A stretch of 64,000 nt of DNA from GCA-002050365 sp038235165 (GCA_038235165.1 JBBSUG010000004.1:62001-126000); one strand, 5' to 3'. Counted from the stretch's first letter, positions 8,029-17,356 are shown. Made by a program: numbers and translations. Notes: a model not told the origin generated them from the letters alone.

Positions 8029-8551
8029 TCAAATAAAAATCCGCCGCGCCGCTGATGACGATGCCGAACTGCTCGCCGATTTGTCCTACCAAACATTTTG
8101 GGACGCATTTCACGAACATCCCGAAAACGCACCGGAAGATATGGCAAATTATATGAAAACGGCGTTCAGCGTTGCCCAAACCCGCCGCGAACTCGGCGAA
8201 GGGAAATCAATTTTTTTGCTCGCCGAAATTGAAGATGAAGCTGCCGGATACGCTAAAGTTACGCTCGGCAGCAGCGAAGACGGGATAACCGCCGAAAATC
8301 CGATTGAACTGTGCCGGCTTTACTCGCACCAGAAATTTTTAGGCAAAGGTGTCGGGCAAAAACTGATGGACGAATGTTTTCAAATCGCCGCAGATAATGA
8401 TTGCGACTTGATGTGGCTCGGCGTGTGGGAATTTAACCCGAGAGCGCAGGCGTTCTACAAAAAATACGGTTTCTATAAAGTCGGCAGACATATTTTCCAA
8501 CTCGGCTCCGACCCGCAAATTGATTTGCTGATGCAAAAAGAAATCGAATGA
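8021..8551 (+). CDS. GNAT-family N-acetyltransferase
   Basis: 176-residue single GNAT domain. The acetyl-CoA pyrophosphate loop is in Q-K-F-L-G-K-G-V-G-Q-K-L (Q-x-x-G-x-G type), followed by a typical N-P-R-A-Q-A-F-Y-K-K-Y-G-F motif A/B region. It starts with GTG at 8021 inside the preceding frame, and the 8-nt overlap supports this start. Closest in style to RimI/ElaA-like or polyamine acetyltransferases; the substrate cannot be named. It has no DUF1778 antitoxin beside it, so it is not an ordinary TacT-type toxin. Confidence 0.85.
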   Translation: MFDQIKIRRAADDDAELLADLSYQTFWDAFHEHPENAPEDMANYMKTAFSVAQTRRELGEGKSIFLLAEIEDEAAGYAKVTLGSSEDGITAENPIELCRLYSHQKFLGKGVGQKLMDECFQIAADNDCDLMWLGVWEFNPRAQAFYKKYGFYKVGRHIFQLGSDPQIDLLMQKEIE

Positions 8552-8690
8552 GAAGCAGCTGTTTCTGTCATTGATTTAAGACCGCAAAGAAAACAGAGAA
8601 ATTCTTTGAGTACAAATATTTTCTAATCTCACCGTATCTTTTCGCATAATTCTTTTGCAATGAAACTATAGATGAATTATTGTTTCATTT

Positions 8691-9692
8691 ATGCGATACA
8701 TTGAAAATCCGCCGAACCCGTATTTGAAATATTCATCCGAATTTTTGGGCGAACCTTCGAGCGTCAAACTCGAAGTTTACGAGGAAACCGCCACCAAAAA
8801 GATGATTACGAAAGCGTGGTCGGCAGACTTCGGAAATCGCTTTACAGTCAATTGTTATCGCGGCTGTATTCACGCCTGCACCTACTGTTTTGCGCGGCAG
8901 TATCACGAATATTTGGGTTACGGCGCGGGAACCGACTTTGAGACGAAAATCGTCGCCAAAATAAACGCGCCGGAAATTTTGCGAAACGAACCCAAACGAA
9001 CGCGGCAAAAAATTAATCATCTCGATTTTTCATTTGCCACCGATCCGTATCTGCCGCTCGAAGCGAGTTACGAATTGACCCGCAAGTGTCTGCAAATTTG
9101 CCGTGAATTTCGCGTTCCCATCGCAATTATCACGAAATCGCCTTTGATTACGAGAGATTTAGACATTTTGACCGAACTCGACTGCACGGTTTTTTTCTCG
9201 ATTCCGTTTTTGACGACCGAAAAAGCGAAGCCGTTTGAACTTCACACGCCGATTCCCGACGTGCGTTTCCGGGCGATGAAAACGCTGACCGACGCGGGCA
9301 TCAAAGTCGGCATCGGCATCGCGCCGATAATTTTGGGTTACAACGAATCCGACATTCCGAAATTGCTCGAAAAAGCGCGTGAAAACGGCGCGACGAAAGC
9401 ATTTATAAATTTAATTCACTTCGATACGGATTCAATTTTGGAGTATTTTACGCAAAAACTGCACGAGAAAATTCCGACCAAAGCCGACAAAATCTTGAAC
9501 ACTTTGAAACGCGAACGCGGCGGAAATCTGCGCCACCGCAATTATGAAGAACGCAACGCGGGCAAAACCGAACAATGGCAAACCGCCGTTAAGATGTTCG
9601 ATTTACACTTCAAAAAGTTGGGTTTCGAGAAAATCGAGCGGATTGAAAAAACAGAAAAAGAGATTTTCCCGGTTCAGCAGAAGCTGTTCTGA
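8691..9692 (+). CDS. SPL-family radical SAM protein (Rv2578c-like)
   Basis: 333 residues with the radical SAM cluster motif C59-x3-C63-x2-C66 (CIHACTYCFARQYH). The sequence after it (HLDFSFATDPYLPLEASYELTRKCL, given in parts: ATDPY, PLE, TRKCLQ) matches the spore-photoproduct-lyase-like / Rv2578c radical SAM group. It binds a 4Fe-4S cluster and cleaves S-adenosylmethionine; the substrate of this group is not established. Monocistronic, with about 140 nt of non-coding sequence upstream and an inverted-repeat element right after its stop. Confidence 0.88.
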   Translation: MRYIENPPNPYLKYSSEFLGEPSSVKLEVYEETATKKMITKAWSADFGNRFTVNCYRGCIHACTYCFARQYHEYLGYGAGTDFETKIVAKINAPEILRNEPKRTRQKINHLDFSFATDPYLPLEASYELTRKCLQICREFRVPIAIITKSPLITRDLDILTELDCTVFFSIPFLTTEKAKPFELHTPIPDVRFRAMKTLTDAGIKVGIGIAPIILGYNESDIPKLLEKARENGATKAFINLIHFDTDSILEYFTQKLHEKIPTKADKILNTLKRERGGNLRHRNYEERNAGKTEQWQTAVKMFDLHFKKLGFEKIERIEKTEKEIFPVQQKLF

Positions 9693-9704
9693 CAACCGGG
9701 ACGG

Positions 9705-9778
9705 GAACTTCAGTTCGCCCGTTTCAACTTTATGAAAACGTTTTTACCGGCGAACTAAAGTTCGCGTTCCGTTTTCTT
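9705..9778. repeat. Inverted-repeat element, possible terminator
   Basis: Arms 9705-9719 and 9749-9763 pair at 14 of 15 positions (GAACTTCAGTTCGCC against GGCGAACTAAAGTTC) around a 29-nt loop, followed by GCGTTCCGTTTTCTTTTT. It could terminate the radical SAM transcript. The pattern of gaact-cag-ttcgcc arms also recalls dispersed palindromic repeats. Confidence 0.55.
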
Positions 9779-9808
9779 TTTCGACAAAATTTCGTTATCT
9801 TGAAGTTT

Positions 9809-10126
9809 ATGCAAAACAGAATCGAAGTTTTCAAACAAATGCTCGCCGCTGATTCGGAAAATACGATGGTGATGTTCGGATTGGCGAAGGAATACGAAAA
9901 AGTTAATCAATCGGCGGACGTGATCGAGATTTTGGAGAAATACCTCGCCAAAGCCGATGACGAGGGCAACGCTTACGGGATGCTCGCCAAGGCTTACGAG
10001 AATTCGGGAAACCGGGAAAAAGCGAAGTCTATTTATGAAAAAGGAATCGAAGTTTCCAACGCGCACGGACATCCTTCGATGGCGATGGAATATCAGGAAA
10101 CGCTCGAAATGGATTACGCCGATTAA
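9809..10126 (+). CDS. Small TPR protein
   Basis: 105 residues, all helical, with at least two tetratricopeptide-like units (MFGLAKEYEKVNQSADVIEILEKYL, cited in parts: LAKEYEK, and AYGMLAKAYENSGNREKAKSIYEKG in the second: AKAYENSG, KAKSIYEKG). TPR modules mediate protein-protein contacts. ATG 9809 is chosen over the TTG at 9800. No signal peptide, so cytoplasmic. It is isolated, with 234 nt before the next gene, and gives no context for its partner. Confidence 0.75.
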   Translation: MQNRIEVFKQMLAADSENTMVMFGLAKEYEKVNQSADVIEILEKYLAKADDEGNAYGMLAKAYENSGNREKAKSIYEKGIEVSNAHGHPSMAMEYQETLEMDYAD

Positions 10127-10360
10127 ATTTAGTTTCAGTCGGAGTTTTTAACGCGGAACTTCGGCAAGCGGCACACCGATTTTATATTTCACCGAAAGTC
10201 TTTTTTACGATAAACATTTCAGCAAATTTGAGTTTCACCCCGCAAACTACAAATTTGTTAAAGACCTAACTTTTTGCTGAAATTGCCCATTAGACGCAAC
10301 TTTGTTATTTTATAAATTTGTCTATTTATCAAAAATCAATACTAAACAGGAACTATTATA

Positions 10361-12763
10361 ATGGCAACAGCAACCAAAAAAGCCGACACGCCGGCAAAAT
10401 CTAATATTAAAGCGAATAAAAAAACAGCTTCGTCGAAAAAAACGAAGAGCATTAAACAGACCGCCGGCAGCATTCCCGATAAAATTGTCGAAAAGCCGAA
10501 GCGCACCGAAGCCGACGGTTTTACGGAGAAAGAAACGACGATAAAAACTGCCGAACTCGTGGCAGAGAAAGCCGAAAAGGGAACCGCCAGGAACGCTCAG
10601 TCGAAAAAAGCGGCAACTGCCAAAAACAGTAAGTCTTCCGTAAGTCCCGTCAAAAAAACGGCGCGGGATTACAGCGGTTTGAACGCGGAAACGCTCGTTG
10701 AAATGTATCGGGTGATGTATCTGTCGCGGCGCATTGACGATAAAGAGATTCAACTAAAAGGTCAGAATAAAATATTTTTTCAAATCTCCGGCGCGGGACA
10801 CGAAGCCGTTTTAGTCGCGGCGGCACAGGCGATGAAAGCCGGTTACGATTGGTTTTTTCCGTATTACCGTGACCGCGCTTTAATGCTCGGTCTCGGAATG
10901 ACGGCGCAGGAAATGCTTTATTCGGCGGTCGGCGCGGAACTCGACCCGAATTCGCACGGGCGACAGATGCCGTCGCACTGGGGCAGCGTCGCGCTCAATG
11001 TGCCGTCGCAATCTTCCTGCACCGGATCACAGGCACTGCACGCCGTCGGCGCGGCGGAAGCGTCATTTCGTGCAGCGATGTTATCAAAGGAATTGCAGGA
11101 CAAAATCATCGGATTCAAAGGCGATGAAGTCGTTTATATGTCAATCGGTGACGGCACCTCGAGCGAAGGCGAAGTTTGGGAAGCCCTAAACACGGCGTGT
11201 AATTTAAAACTGCCGGTGATTTTCGTTGTCGAAGACAACGGTTACGCGATTAGCGTTCCGGTCGAAGTCGGCACGGCGGGCGGCGATATTTCAAAACTCG
11301 TGTCGGGTTTTCCGAATCTGCTGATTCAAAAATGTGACGGCACCGACCCGATTGAAAGTTACGAAACATTCAAAAAAGCCGTCGAATTTTGCCGCACCAG
11401 ACAGGGAGCGGCGTTTGTTCACGCAAAGGTCGTCCGCCCTTATTCGCATTCGCTGTCGGACGACGAAAAACTTTATCGTCCCGCCGAAGAACTCGAAAAA
11501 GACGCGGCGATTGACCCGATTAAAACTTTCGCCGAATTTTTGATGACTGAAGGCATCGCGTCGTCGGAAGATTTGGAAAAACTTCGCAAAGAAGTTGATA
11601 AAGAAGTAGATGAGGCTTCCGACATTGCGATTGTTACGCCGCAGCCCGCGCCGGAAACCGCTCTGCGAAACGTCTTTTCGCCCGATGTTGACCCGACCTC
11701 GAAAGATTTTGACACCGAAGAAGGCGCGGAATTATCAGGCAATATGGGAACGGTAGTTGATTTGATCAACCGCTGTCTGCACGAAGAAATGGCGCGTGAC
11801 GAACGCATCGTCATTTTCGGTGAAGACGTGGCGGATGTTTCGCGCGAAGAATATCTCGAACAGGTCAAAGGCAAAGGCGGCGTGTTCAAGGTAACGGCAA
11901 ATCTGCAAAGGGAATTCGGGTCGGCGCGGGTTTTCAATTCGCCTTTAGCCGAAGCCAATATCGTCGGTCGCGCCGTCGGAATGGCGATTCGGAACTTAAA
12001 ACCAGTCGTCGAAATCCAGTTTTTTGATTACATTTTCCCCGCGTTTCACCAAATTCGTAACGAAGTTGCCGTCACTCGCTGGCGTTCGGACGGCGACACG
12101 AAATGCCCGATGGTCATTCGCGTTCCGGTCGGCGGTTATTTGAAAGGCGGCGCGGTTTATCATTCGCAAAGCGGCACGACGCTTTTTTCGCACACGCCGG
12201 GTTTGATGATTGCTTACCCGTCAAACGCGCTCGACGCGAACGGCTTGCTGCGAACGGCGATTCGCTGCGACGACCCGGTAATGTTTCTCGAACACAAACA
12301 TCTTTACCGCCAAATTTACAACAAATCGCAGTACCCGTCGTCGGAATTTATGATTCCGTTCGGCAAAGCGAAAGTCGTCCGCGAAGGTTACGATGTCACC
12401 ATCGTAACTTACGGCGCACTCGTTCACCGTTCAAACGAAGCGGCAAAACGACTCGAAAAAGACGGCGTTTCGGTGGAAATTATTGATTTGCGAACGCTCG
12501 TCCCTTACGACTGGGAACGCATCGCCGAATCGGTCAAAAAGACCAACCGCGTTATCGTCGCCCACGAAGATTCGATTTCCTACGGCTACGGCGCAGAAAT
12601 TGCCGCCAGAATTTCCGATGAACTTTTTGAGTACTTGGACGCGCCCGTCCGTCGTGTCGGCGCAACCGACACATTCGTCGGCTACGCGCCGCAACTCGAA
12701 GACTTTATTCTCCCGCAAATTGATGATGTCGAAACGGCACTGCGCGAATTGATGAAGTATTAA
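10361..12763 (+). CDS. Fused 2-oxoacid dehydrogenase E1 alpha-beta (branched-chain type)
   Basis: 800-residue fusion of both E1 subunits of a thiamine-diphosphate 2-oxoacid dehydrogenase, which decarboxylates branched-chain 2-oxoacids or pyruvate and passes the acyl group to E2 lipoate. Residues about 105-430 are the alpha domain, with the TPP motif beginning G263-D-G (GDGTSSEGE) and ending VVEDNGYAIS. Residues about 455-800 are the beta domain (VIFGEDVAD, EIQFFDYIFPAF, EIIDLRTLVP, EDSISYGYGAEI). The first about 105 residues are Lys/Ala/Thr-rich, low complexity and histone-H1-like, unusual for E1. AGGAA lies just upstream of ATG. No E2 or E3 gene is adjacent. Confidence 0.92.
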   Translation: MATATKKADTPAKSNIKANKKTASSKKTKSIKQTAGSIPDKIVEKPKRTEADGFTEKETTIKTAELVAEKAEKGTARNAQSKKAATAKNSKSSVSPVKKTARDYSGLNAETLVEMYRVMYLSRRIDDKEIQLKGQNKIFFQISGAGHEAVLVAAAQAMKAGYDWFFPYYRDRALMLGLGMTAQEMLYSAVGAELDPNSHGRQMPSHWGSVALNVPSQSSCTGSQALHAVGAAEASFRAAMLSKELQDKIIGFKGDEVVYMSIGDGTSSEGEVWEALNTACNLKLPVIFVVEDNGYAISVPVEVGTAGGDISKLVSGFPNLLIQKCDGTDPIESYETFKKAVEFCRTRQGAAFVHAKVVRPYSHSLSDDEKLYRPAEELEKDAAIDPIKTFAEFLMTEGIASSEDLEKLRKEVDKEVDEASDIAIVTPQPAPETALRNVFSPDVDPTSKDFDTEEGAELSGNMGTVVDLINRCLHEEMARDERIVIFGEDVADVSREEYLEQVKGKGGVFKVTANLQREFGSARVFNSPLAEANIVGRAVGMAIRNLKPVVEIQFFDYIFPAFHQIRNEVAVTRWRSDGDTKCPMVIRVPVGGYLKGGAVYHSQSGTTLFSHTPGLMIAYPSNALDANGLLRTAIRCDDPVMFLEHKHLYRQIYNKSQYPSSEFMIPFGKAKVVREGYDVTIVTYGALVHRSNEAAKRLEKDGVSVEIIDLRTLVPYDWERIAESVKKTNRVIVAHEDSISYGYGAEIAARISDELFEYLDAPVRRVGATDTFVGYAPQLEDFILPQIDDVETALRELMKY

Positions 12764-12787
12764 ATTAACGTAAGTTCAGTTAAAATT

Positions 12788-12834
12788 ACTACCCGCATAA
12801 TGCGTGAACGTATTATGCGGGTAGTAGGTTTTTT
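12788..12834 (+). terminator. Terminator of the fused E1 gene
   Basis: Perfect 14-bp stem: ACTACCCGCATAAT at 12788-12801 against ATTATGCGGGTAGT at 12812-12825, 10-nt loop, then AGGTTTTTT. Confidence 0.88.
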
Positions 12835-12883
12835 AAACCAAAGCGGCGTTTTTAGAAAATGCGATGATTTTATGCTTTGCAAT

Positions 12884-13303
12884 TCAGGAAACTTCTGTCT
12901 CTTTGCTGAAGATTAATAAACTCCAAATTACAATTTGCCCAAGCAGATAGAATAAAATAGTAAAAATAATTCCGCCCGGGTCGCGCCGCCACACGGCGGA
13001 AAAACCTTCATAGCTGCTACCCATCAAACCAGTGTAAGAACAAATTATGAAAGCGAGATAATGAATCACGACCAGACAAACAACTACAATTCTAACCGTC
13101 CGCAATCTAACCCAGCACAATAAAACTCCGACCACCGCCCAATAAATCAAAGGAACGGGGAGCAGGGCAAGCAGCCAAAAAACGCTGGTGGTATTGGCAT
13201 CGGTACCGTGTCCCATTCCAGTATAAATCAATCCTGTAACAGTAAGGATCAGACTGTAAAATAGTCCGGCACAGAAAAACACAATATGTTTAAGATAGCG
13301 CAT
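12884..13303 (-). CDS. Small multi-pass membrane protein of unknown function
   Basis: 139 residues with four clear hydrophobic segments (around residues 8-28, 41-63, 71-92 and 109-132) and short polar connectors. No family recognised. It begins 10 nt after the stop of the upstream alpha/beta hydrolase gene, so the two are almost surely co-transcribed. A membrane partner directly behind a lipase-like enzyme is the arrangement seen for some toxic phospholipase effectors with their immunity proteins, but nothing in this protein itself proves that role. Confidence 0.65.
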   Translation of the reverse strand: MRYLKHIVFFCAGLFYSLILTVTGLIYTGMGHGTDANTTSVFWLLALLPVPLIYWAVVGVLLCWVRLRTVRIVVVCLVVIHYLAFIICSYTGLMGSSYEGFSAVWRRDPGGIIFTILFYLLGQIVIWSLLIFSKETEVS

Positions 13304-13313
13304 AAAATATGCT

Positions 13314-14114
13314 CTAAATCATTCCGTGCTGACGAATTCGCTGCCACATCCAGTTTTTGACGGCGTTTGCTCCTAATATATCTTGTTCTTTGGTGATGGT
13401 GGGAACAACTTTACCGCTTTTGTTAACTATGTTCGGCGTGTCGCCAGTCCATGGAACTCCGCCAATTCCCGCGTGGGTGGCGAAAAAGTGTTTCGACTCA
13501 AGTCCGCCTGATCTTTCTGATTTCGTGCAGGTATTGCCAAAACTAAACAAGTCAGGTTCGAGGGGTTTATTCCAGTCGAATGTCCAAGATTTAACCGCCG
13601 GGTCGCGCATTGCGTGATAGGCTTTGACCACGATGTTCGGTATCACATCAACATTCATCTGAATAGATCGGTCAACCGCATCGAAAAGTGCGATACAATC
13701 AATAACATCACCAAAATTTCCATCATCTCTCAACATTTGAGCGACTCTGACGCAAATAGCTGCTCCGCGACTCCAACCAGCCATTAAAATTTTCGAGTCT
13801 CCTTTTTTATTGAATGTAAGTATCTGCTGAAACGCTTGGTTGGCAATTGTGTTAACATCCAATCCGAGATTAGTGGGACCTTCGTAATAAGCTCGGTTTT
13901 TTTCAGGCGTATGATTGTAAATCTGCCAAACAAAACTTTGATTCGGCAGATTGGGATATTTGTGTCCGGTAACACGATCCATATAAGGACCTTTCGCCGA
14001 GACATTCGAGCGTCCATTGACCGAAAAATATTTTGGCGGCTCATTTTGATACCATTTTTGTAGAAAAGTGCGCGTATCGTTTGCCGGTCCGGTTCCATCA
14101 ATTCCAATAAACAT
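13314..14114 (-). CDS. Alpha/beta hydrolase of the DUF2235 / Tle1-like phospholipase type
   Basis: 266 residues without signal peptide. The N-terminal F-I-G-I-D-G-T-G resembles the start of DUF2235 proteins. The nucleophile elbow G113-W-S-R-G117 (Ser115) is the G-x-S-R-G form typical of that group, followed by LFDAVD (strand with the acid region) and HFFATHAGIGG near the C-terminus, where the catalytic His would be. Tle1 proteins of this type are phospholipase A effectors. It is shorter than full Tle1 and no secretion-system gene lies in the window, so an ordinary lipase or esterase remains possible. Co-transcribed with the membrane protein downstream. Confidence 0.72.
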   Translation of the reverse strand: MFIGIDGTGPANDTRTFLQKWYQNEPPKYFSVNGRSNVSAKGPYMDRVTGHKYPNLPNQSFVWQIYNHTPEKNRAYYEGPTNLGLDVNTIANQAFQQILTFNKKGDSKILMAGWSRGAAICVRVAQMLRDDGNFGDVIDCIALFDAVDRSIQMNVDVIPNIVVKAYHAMRDPAVKSWTFDWNKPLEPDLFSFGNTCTKSERSGGLESKHFFATHAGIGGVPWTGDTPNIVNKSGKVVPTITKEQDILGANAVKNWMWQRIRQHGMI

Positions 14115-14175
14115 ACCTATTTGTCTCCTTAAACAATTTATTCGGCTATCCTTATTATTTACGAAAAATGCAGTA

Positions 14176-14226
14176 AGTTCAGAGGACAGAACAATTTTTG
14201 ACCGGAATTGTCTCGTCCTCTGAACT
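14176..14226 (-). terminator. Hairpin behind the catalase gene
   Basis: AGTTCAGAGGAC at 14176-14187 pairs perfectly with GTCCTCTGAACT at 14215-14226; an inner ACAATT/AATTGT pairing extends it. It starts 10 nt past the catalase stop. The downstream T-run on the minus strand is weak. Confidence 0.7.
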
Positions 14227-14236
14227 CATTTACCTG

Positions 14237-16399
14237 TTAGGCAGGAACTTTCCGCGCTTTTTCCCGTTCCCAATTGCGATGCTGCGCGATGGCGTTGATG
14301 AAATCTTTGCTCACGCTTTTCGCGCCGTCGTCGCTTAAAATGACGGCTTTGTCGTCCTTGGCTTTGCGAACGTAGGTTTCTTCCCGCAAAAAGTTCGCAC
14401 CTTCGCCGCTTCCGGCAATCGCTTTGCAGTGGCGGAACGCTTCGTTGACGAATTCGATTGCGTCGGGTTCTTCGGTCAACGCCGCGATTGATTTTTCGCC
14501 GCCCGGAATGTAAACCGCGTCGAACAAAACCGAAGCGACGGTTCGCAGGGCGTGGTCAACTTTGATTTCTTTGCCGTCCGCCGATTTTACGGTGCTTGAT
14601 TTCATTCCGATAATTTTCGCCATCGCGCCTTCTTTTTCGAGCGCGTCCTTCATCGTTTTTACGTCATCGGCGTTAAAACCGTCGGCGACGAGAAACGCGA
14701 TTTGGCGGGTTTTGATCGTGTCTTTGACGGTGTTCGCCATCGAAAGTTTGTCGTCTTTTTCGAGTCCGCCGGTTTTGCGCGGTTTCGATTCGTATTTCGC
14801 CATATCCGCGCCCGCCGGAACACCGTGATTGATCGGTGAATCTAATTTTTCGGGAATTGCGATGCCGAGATTATCCGCCACGCCGCTCGCGAGTTTTTCG
14901 TTGATTTGATTCAGAACGTAAACGACGCGCGAACGAATGTGATTGGTTTCGACTTTGCCGAGTTCGAAACTGATCGCGTTAATGATATGCGTCTGTTCGT
15001 AATCGGATTGACTGTTGAAAAACAACGCCGCCTGTGTGAAATGGTCGGTGAAACTTTCGCTGCGGGCGCGAATTTTCCGCGCATCAATTTTCTCTTCGTA
15101 AGAAGAAAAACCGCCGTCTTTAATCATTGACTGAAACGGACAGCCGCCCGCCAAACTGTTCGGTTCATACGCGACACGACCTTGATTTATCTCGTGTCGA
15201 AATTTACCGTCGCGCTGATTGTTGTGCGTTTCGGCGAGCGGGCGATTAATCGGAATTTCGTGAAAATTTGCGCCGCCGAGCCGCGAAATCTGTGTATCCA
15301 AATATGAATGAAGCCGACCTTGCAGCAGCGGATCGTTCGTAAAATCAATGCCCGGAACGATGTGCGACGGGCAGAAAGCGACCTGTTCGGTTTCTGCGAA
15401 ATAATTTTCCGGGTTGCGGTTCAAAACCATTTTGCCGATCAGCTGCACAGGAACGAGTTCTTCAGGGACGAGTTTTGACGAATCGAGCAAATCGAAGTCA
15501 AACTTGTGTTCGTCTTCTTCGGGAATCAACTGTACGCCGAGTTCCCATTCGGGGAACGCGCCGTTGTCAATCGCTTCCCACAAATCCTGACGGTGAAAAT
15601 CGGCGTTAAAACCCGAAATTTTCTGCGCTTCGTTCCACGCCACCGAATGTACGCCGAGTTTCGGTTTCCAGTGAAATTTGACGAAAGTTGATACGCCTTC
15701 GTCGTTGATCAGACGAAAAGTGTGAACGCCGAAACCTTCCATCATTCGCAAACTGCGCGGAATCGCCCGGTCGCTCATCACCCACATAATCATATGCATT
15801 GATTCCGGCATCAACGAAATAAAATCCCAAAACGTATCGTGCGCCGATGCCGCCTGCGGAATTTCGTTGTGCGGTTCGGGTTTGACCGAGTGAACCAAAT
15901 CGGGAAATTTGATCGCGTCTTGAATAAAAAAGACGGGAATGTTGTTGCCGACGAGATCATAATTGCCTTCTTCGGTGTAAAATTTAACGGCGAAACCGCG
16001 TACGTCACGCGCCACATCGGTCGAACCGCGCGAACCGGCAACAGTTGAAAAGCGGGTGAAAACCGGCGTTCTGCGGCTCGTGTCCGTCAGAAAACCGGCT
16101 TTCGTGTATTTGCTCATTGATTCGTAAAGTTCAAAATAGCCGTGCGCCGCCGTGCCGCGCGCGTGAACAATCCGTTCGGGAATGCGTTCGTGGTCGAAAT
16201 GCGTGATTTTCTCGCGCATTATAAAATCTTCCAAAAGCGTTGCGCCGCGTTCGCCTGCTTTTAGGGAATTTTGATTGTCGCTGATTTTTAAACCCTGATT
16301 GGTCGTCAGTGCGTGATTCGCGCCATCTTCAAAATTTTGTGATAATTGCTCGATTTTTGCGTCTGCCGCTGTCTCTTTTTTAGTTTCTGTATCTTTCAT
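14237..16399 (-). CDS. katE: Large-subunit catalase HPII type with C-terminal DJ-1/GATase1-like domain
   Basis: 720-residue haem catalase that disproportionates hydrogen peroxide. The catalase core covers about residues 20-560: catalytic H79 in RIVHARG, Asn in VGNNIPVFF near 152, and proximal haem-ligand Y366 in RLHSYLDTQISRLGG. Residues about 565-720 form the flavodoxin/DJ-1-like C-terminal domain of clade 2 catalases (QIAFLVADGF, VYIPGGEKS). Length and layout fit HPII. A strong GGGGAG ribosome site precedes ATG. Its own terminator follows, so the gene is a single unit, probably under stationary-phase or peroxide control; no operator could be identified. Confidence 0.96.
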   Translation of the reverse strand: MKDTETKKETAADAKIEQLSQNFEDGANHALTTNQGLKISDNQNSLKAGERGATLLEDFIMREKITHFDHERIPERIVHARGTAAHGYFELYESMSKYTKAGFLTDTSRRTPVFTRFSTVAGSRGSTDVARDVRGFAVKFYTEEGNYDLVGNNIPVFFIQDAIKFPDLVHSVKPEPHNEIPQAASAHDTFWDFISLMPESMHMIMWVMSDRAIPRSLRMMEGFGVHTFRLINDEGVSTFVKFHWKPKLGVHSVAWNEAQKISGFNADFHRQDLWEAIDNGAFPEWELGVQLIPEEDEHKFDFDLLDSSKLVPEELVPVQLIGKMVLNRNPENYFAETEQVAFCPSHIVPGIDFTNDPLLQGRLHSYLDTQISRLGGANFHEIPINRPLAETHNNQRDGKFRHEINQGRVAYEPNSLAGGCPFQSMIKDGGFSSYEEKIDARKIRARSESFTDHFTQAALFFNSQSDYEQTHIINAISFELGKVETNHIRSRVVYVLNQINEKLASGVADNLGIAIPEKLDSPINHGVPAGADMAKYESKPRKTGGLEKDDKLSMANTVKDTIKTRQIAFLVADGFNADDVKTMKDALEKEGAMAKIIGMKSSTVKSADGKEIKVDHALRTVASVLFDAVYIPGGEKSIAALTEEPDAIEFVNEAFRHCKAIAGSGEGANFLREETYVRKAKDDKAVILSDDGAKSVSKDFINAIAQHRNWEREKARKVPA

Positions 16400-16580
16400 T
16401 TGCTCCCCTTACTCAACCTTTATAATAAATTTTCGCAGTTCAACAATTGAATTGCGTGGAGATAATTTTAACACACTCGATCTGTTCATCAGCAACCGGA
16501 ACGTTGATCGGTTCGGGGAAAAAGTTTAAATTATTGAGGCAGACTGAAAAATTTAAAAACAATCTCTCCAACCGAACAAA

Positions 16581-17336
16581 ATGCCGACCGCACAATTAAT
16601 TTTATTGATTTTATTGTTTTTCCTGACCTCCGCCATCGGTGTCGTGACGGGCAGTAATTCGCTGATTACCGTTCCGGTAATGTTTCAATTCGGGATTGAC
16701 CCGAAAATCGCGGTGGCGACGAATATGTTCGGGCTGACATTTATGAACATCGGCGCGACGATTCCGTTTTTGCGGCGCGGGGCGATTGATACGAAAAAGA
16801 TTACGCCGCTGGTAATTATCACGCTCGTCGCGTCGGCAATCGGCGCGAGTTTGGTGATGCTGATAACGCCGCAGAATATCAAGTTGCTCGTTTCGATAGC
16901 GATGATCGCCGTGACGATTTTTACCTTGGTCAAACGCGATTCGGGAATCGCCGCCGTCGCGGAAATTTCACAACGGGCGCGAATTCTGACGTATATTTTA
17001 ACATTTATTCTCGGCATTTACGGCGGATTGTACAGCGGCGGCTACACGACGATGCTGACTGCGCTTTATGTCGCATTTTTCGGGATGACATTCACCGAAT
17101 CGGTTGCGTCAACCAAACTAATCAATGTTTTTTCGTCCGCGATTGCCACCGTAATTTTTATGTGGCAAGGTTTAATAGATTATAAACTCGGCGCAATTCT
17201 TGCCGTGACGATGTTTATCGGCGCGTTTATCGGCGCACACACCGTCACAAAATTGAGCGATGTTTGGCTCAAGCGAATTTTTATCGCTTTTGTTTTAATT
17301 TTAGCCGTCAAAACTTTATTGGATTTTATTCTGTAG
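16581..17336 (+). CDS. TauE/SafE-family membrane transporter
   Basis: 251 residues, about eight hydrophobic segments in two similar halves. The G-x-x-x-G-S-N-S-L-I-T-V-P start and the repeat in the second half (GIYGGLYSGGYTTMLTAL) fit the TauE/SafE (sulfite exporter, PF01925) family, which moves organosulfur anions or sulfite. The actual substrate is unknown. It is divergent from katE with about 180 nt between them, and the MoxR gene follows after 20 nt, so it may share a transcript with it. Confidence 0.85.
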   Translation: MPTAQLILLILLFFLTSAIGVVTGSNSLITVPVMFQFGIDPKIAVATNMFGLTFMNIGATIPFLRRGAIDTKKITPLVIITLVASAIGASLVMLITPQNIKLLVSIAMIAVTIFTLVKRDSGIAAVAEISQRARILTYILTFILGIYGGLYSGGYTTMLTALYVAFFGMTFTESVASTKLINVFSSAIATVIFMWQGLIDYKLGAILAVTMFIGAFIGAHTVTKLSDVWLKRIFIAFVLILAVKTLLDFIL

Positions 17337-17356
17337 TCTAAAATTCAGAATCAAAA

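Noticed and set aside
8021..8551. GNAT as a TacT-type toxin
   Set aside because: No DUF1778 or other RHH antitoxin gene is adjacent; only the wider trio idea is kept.
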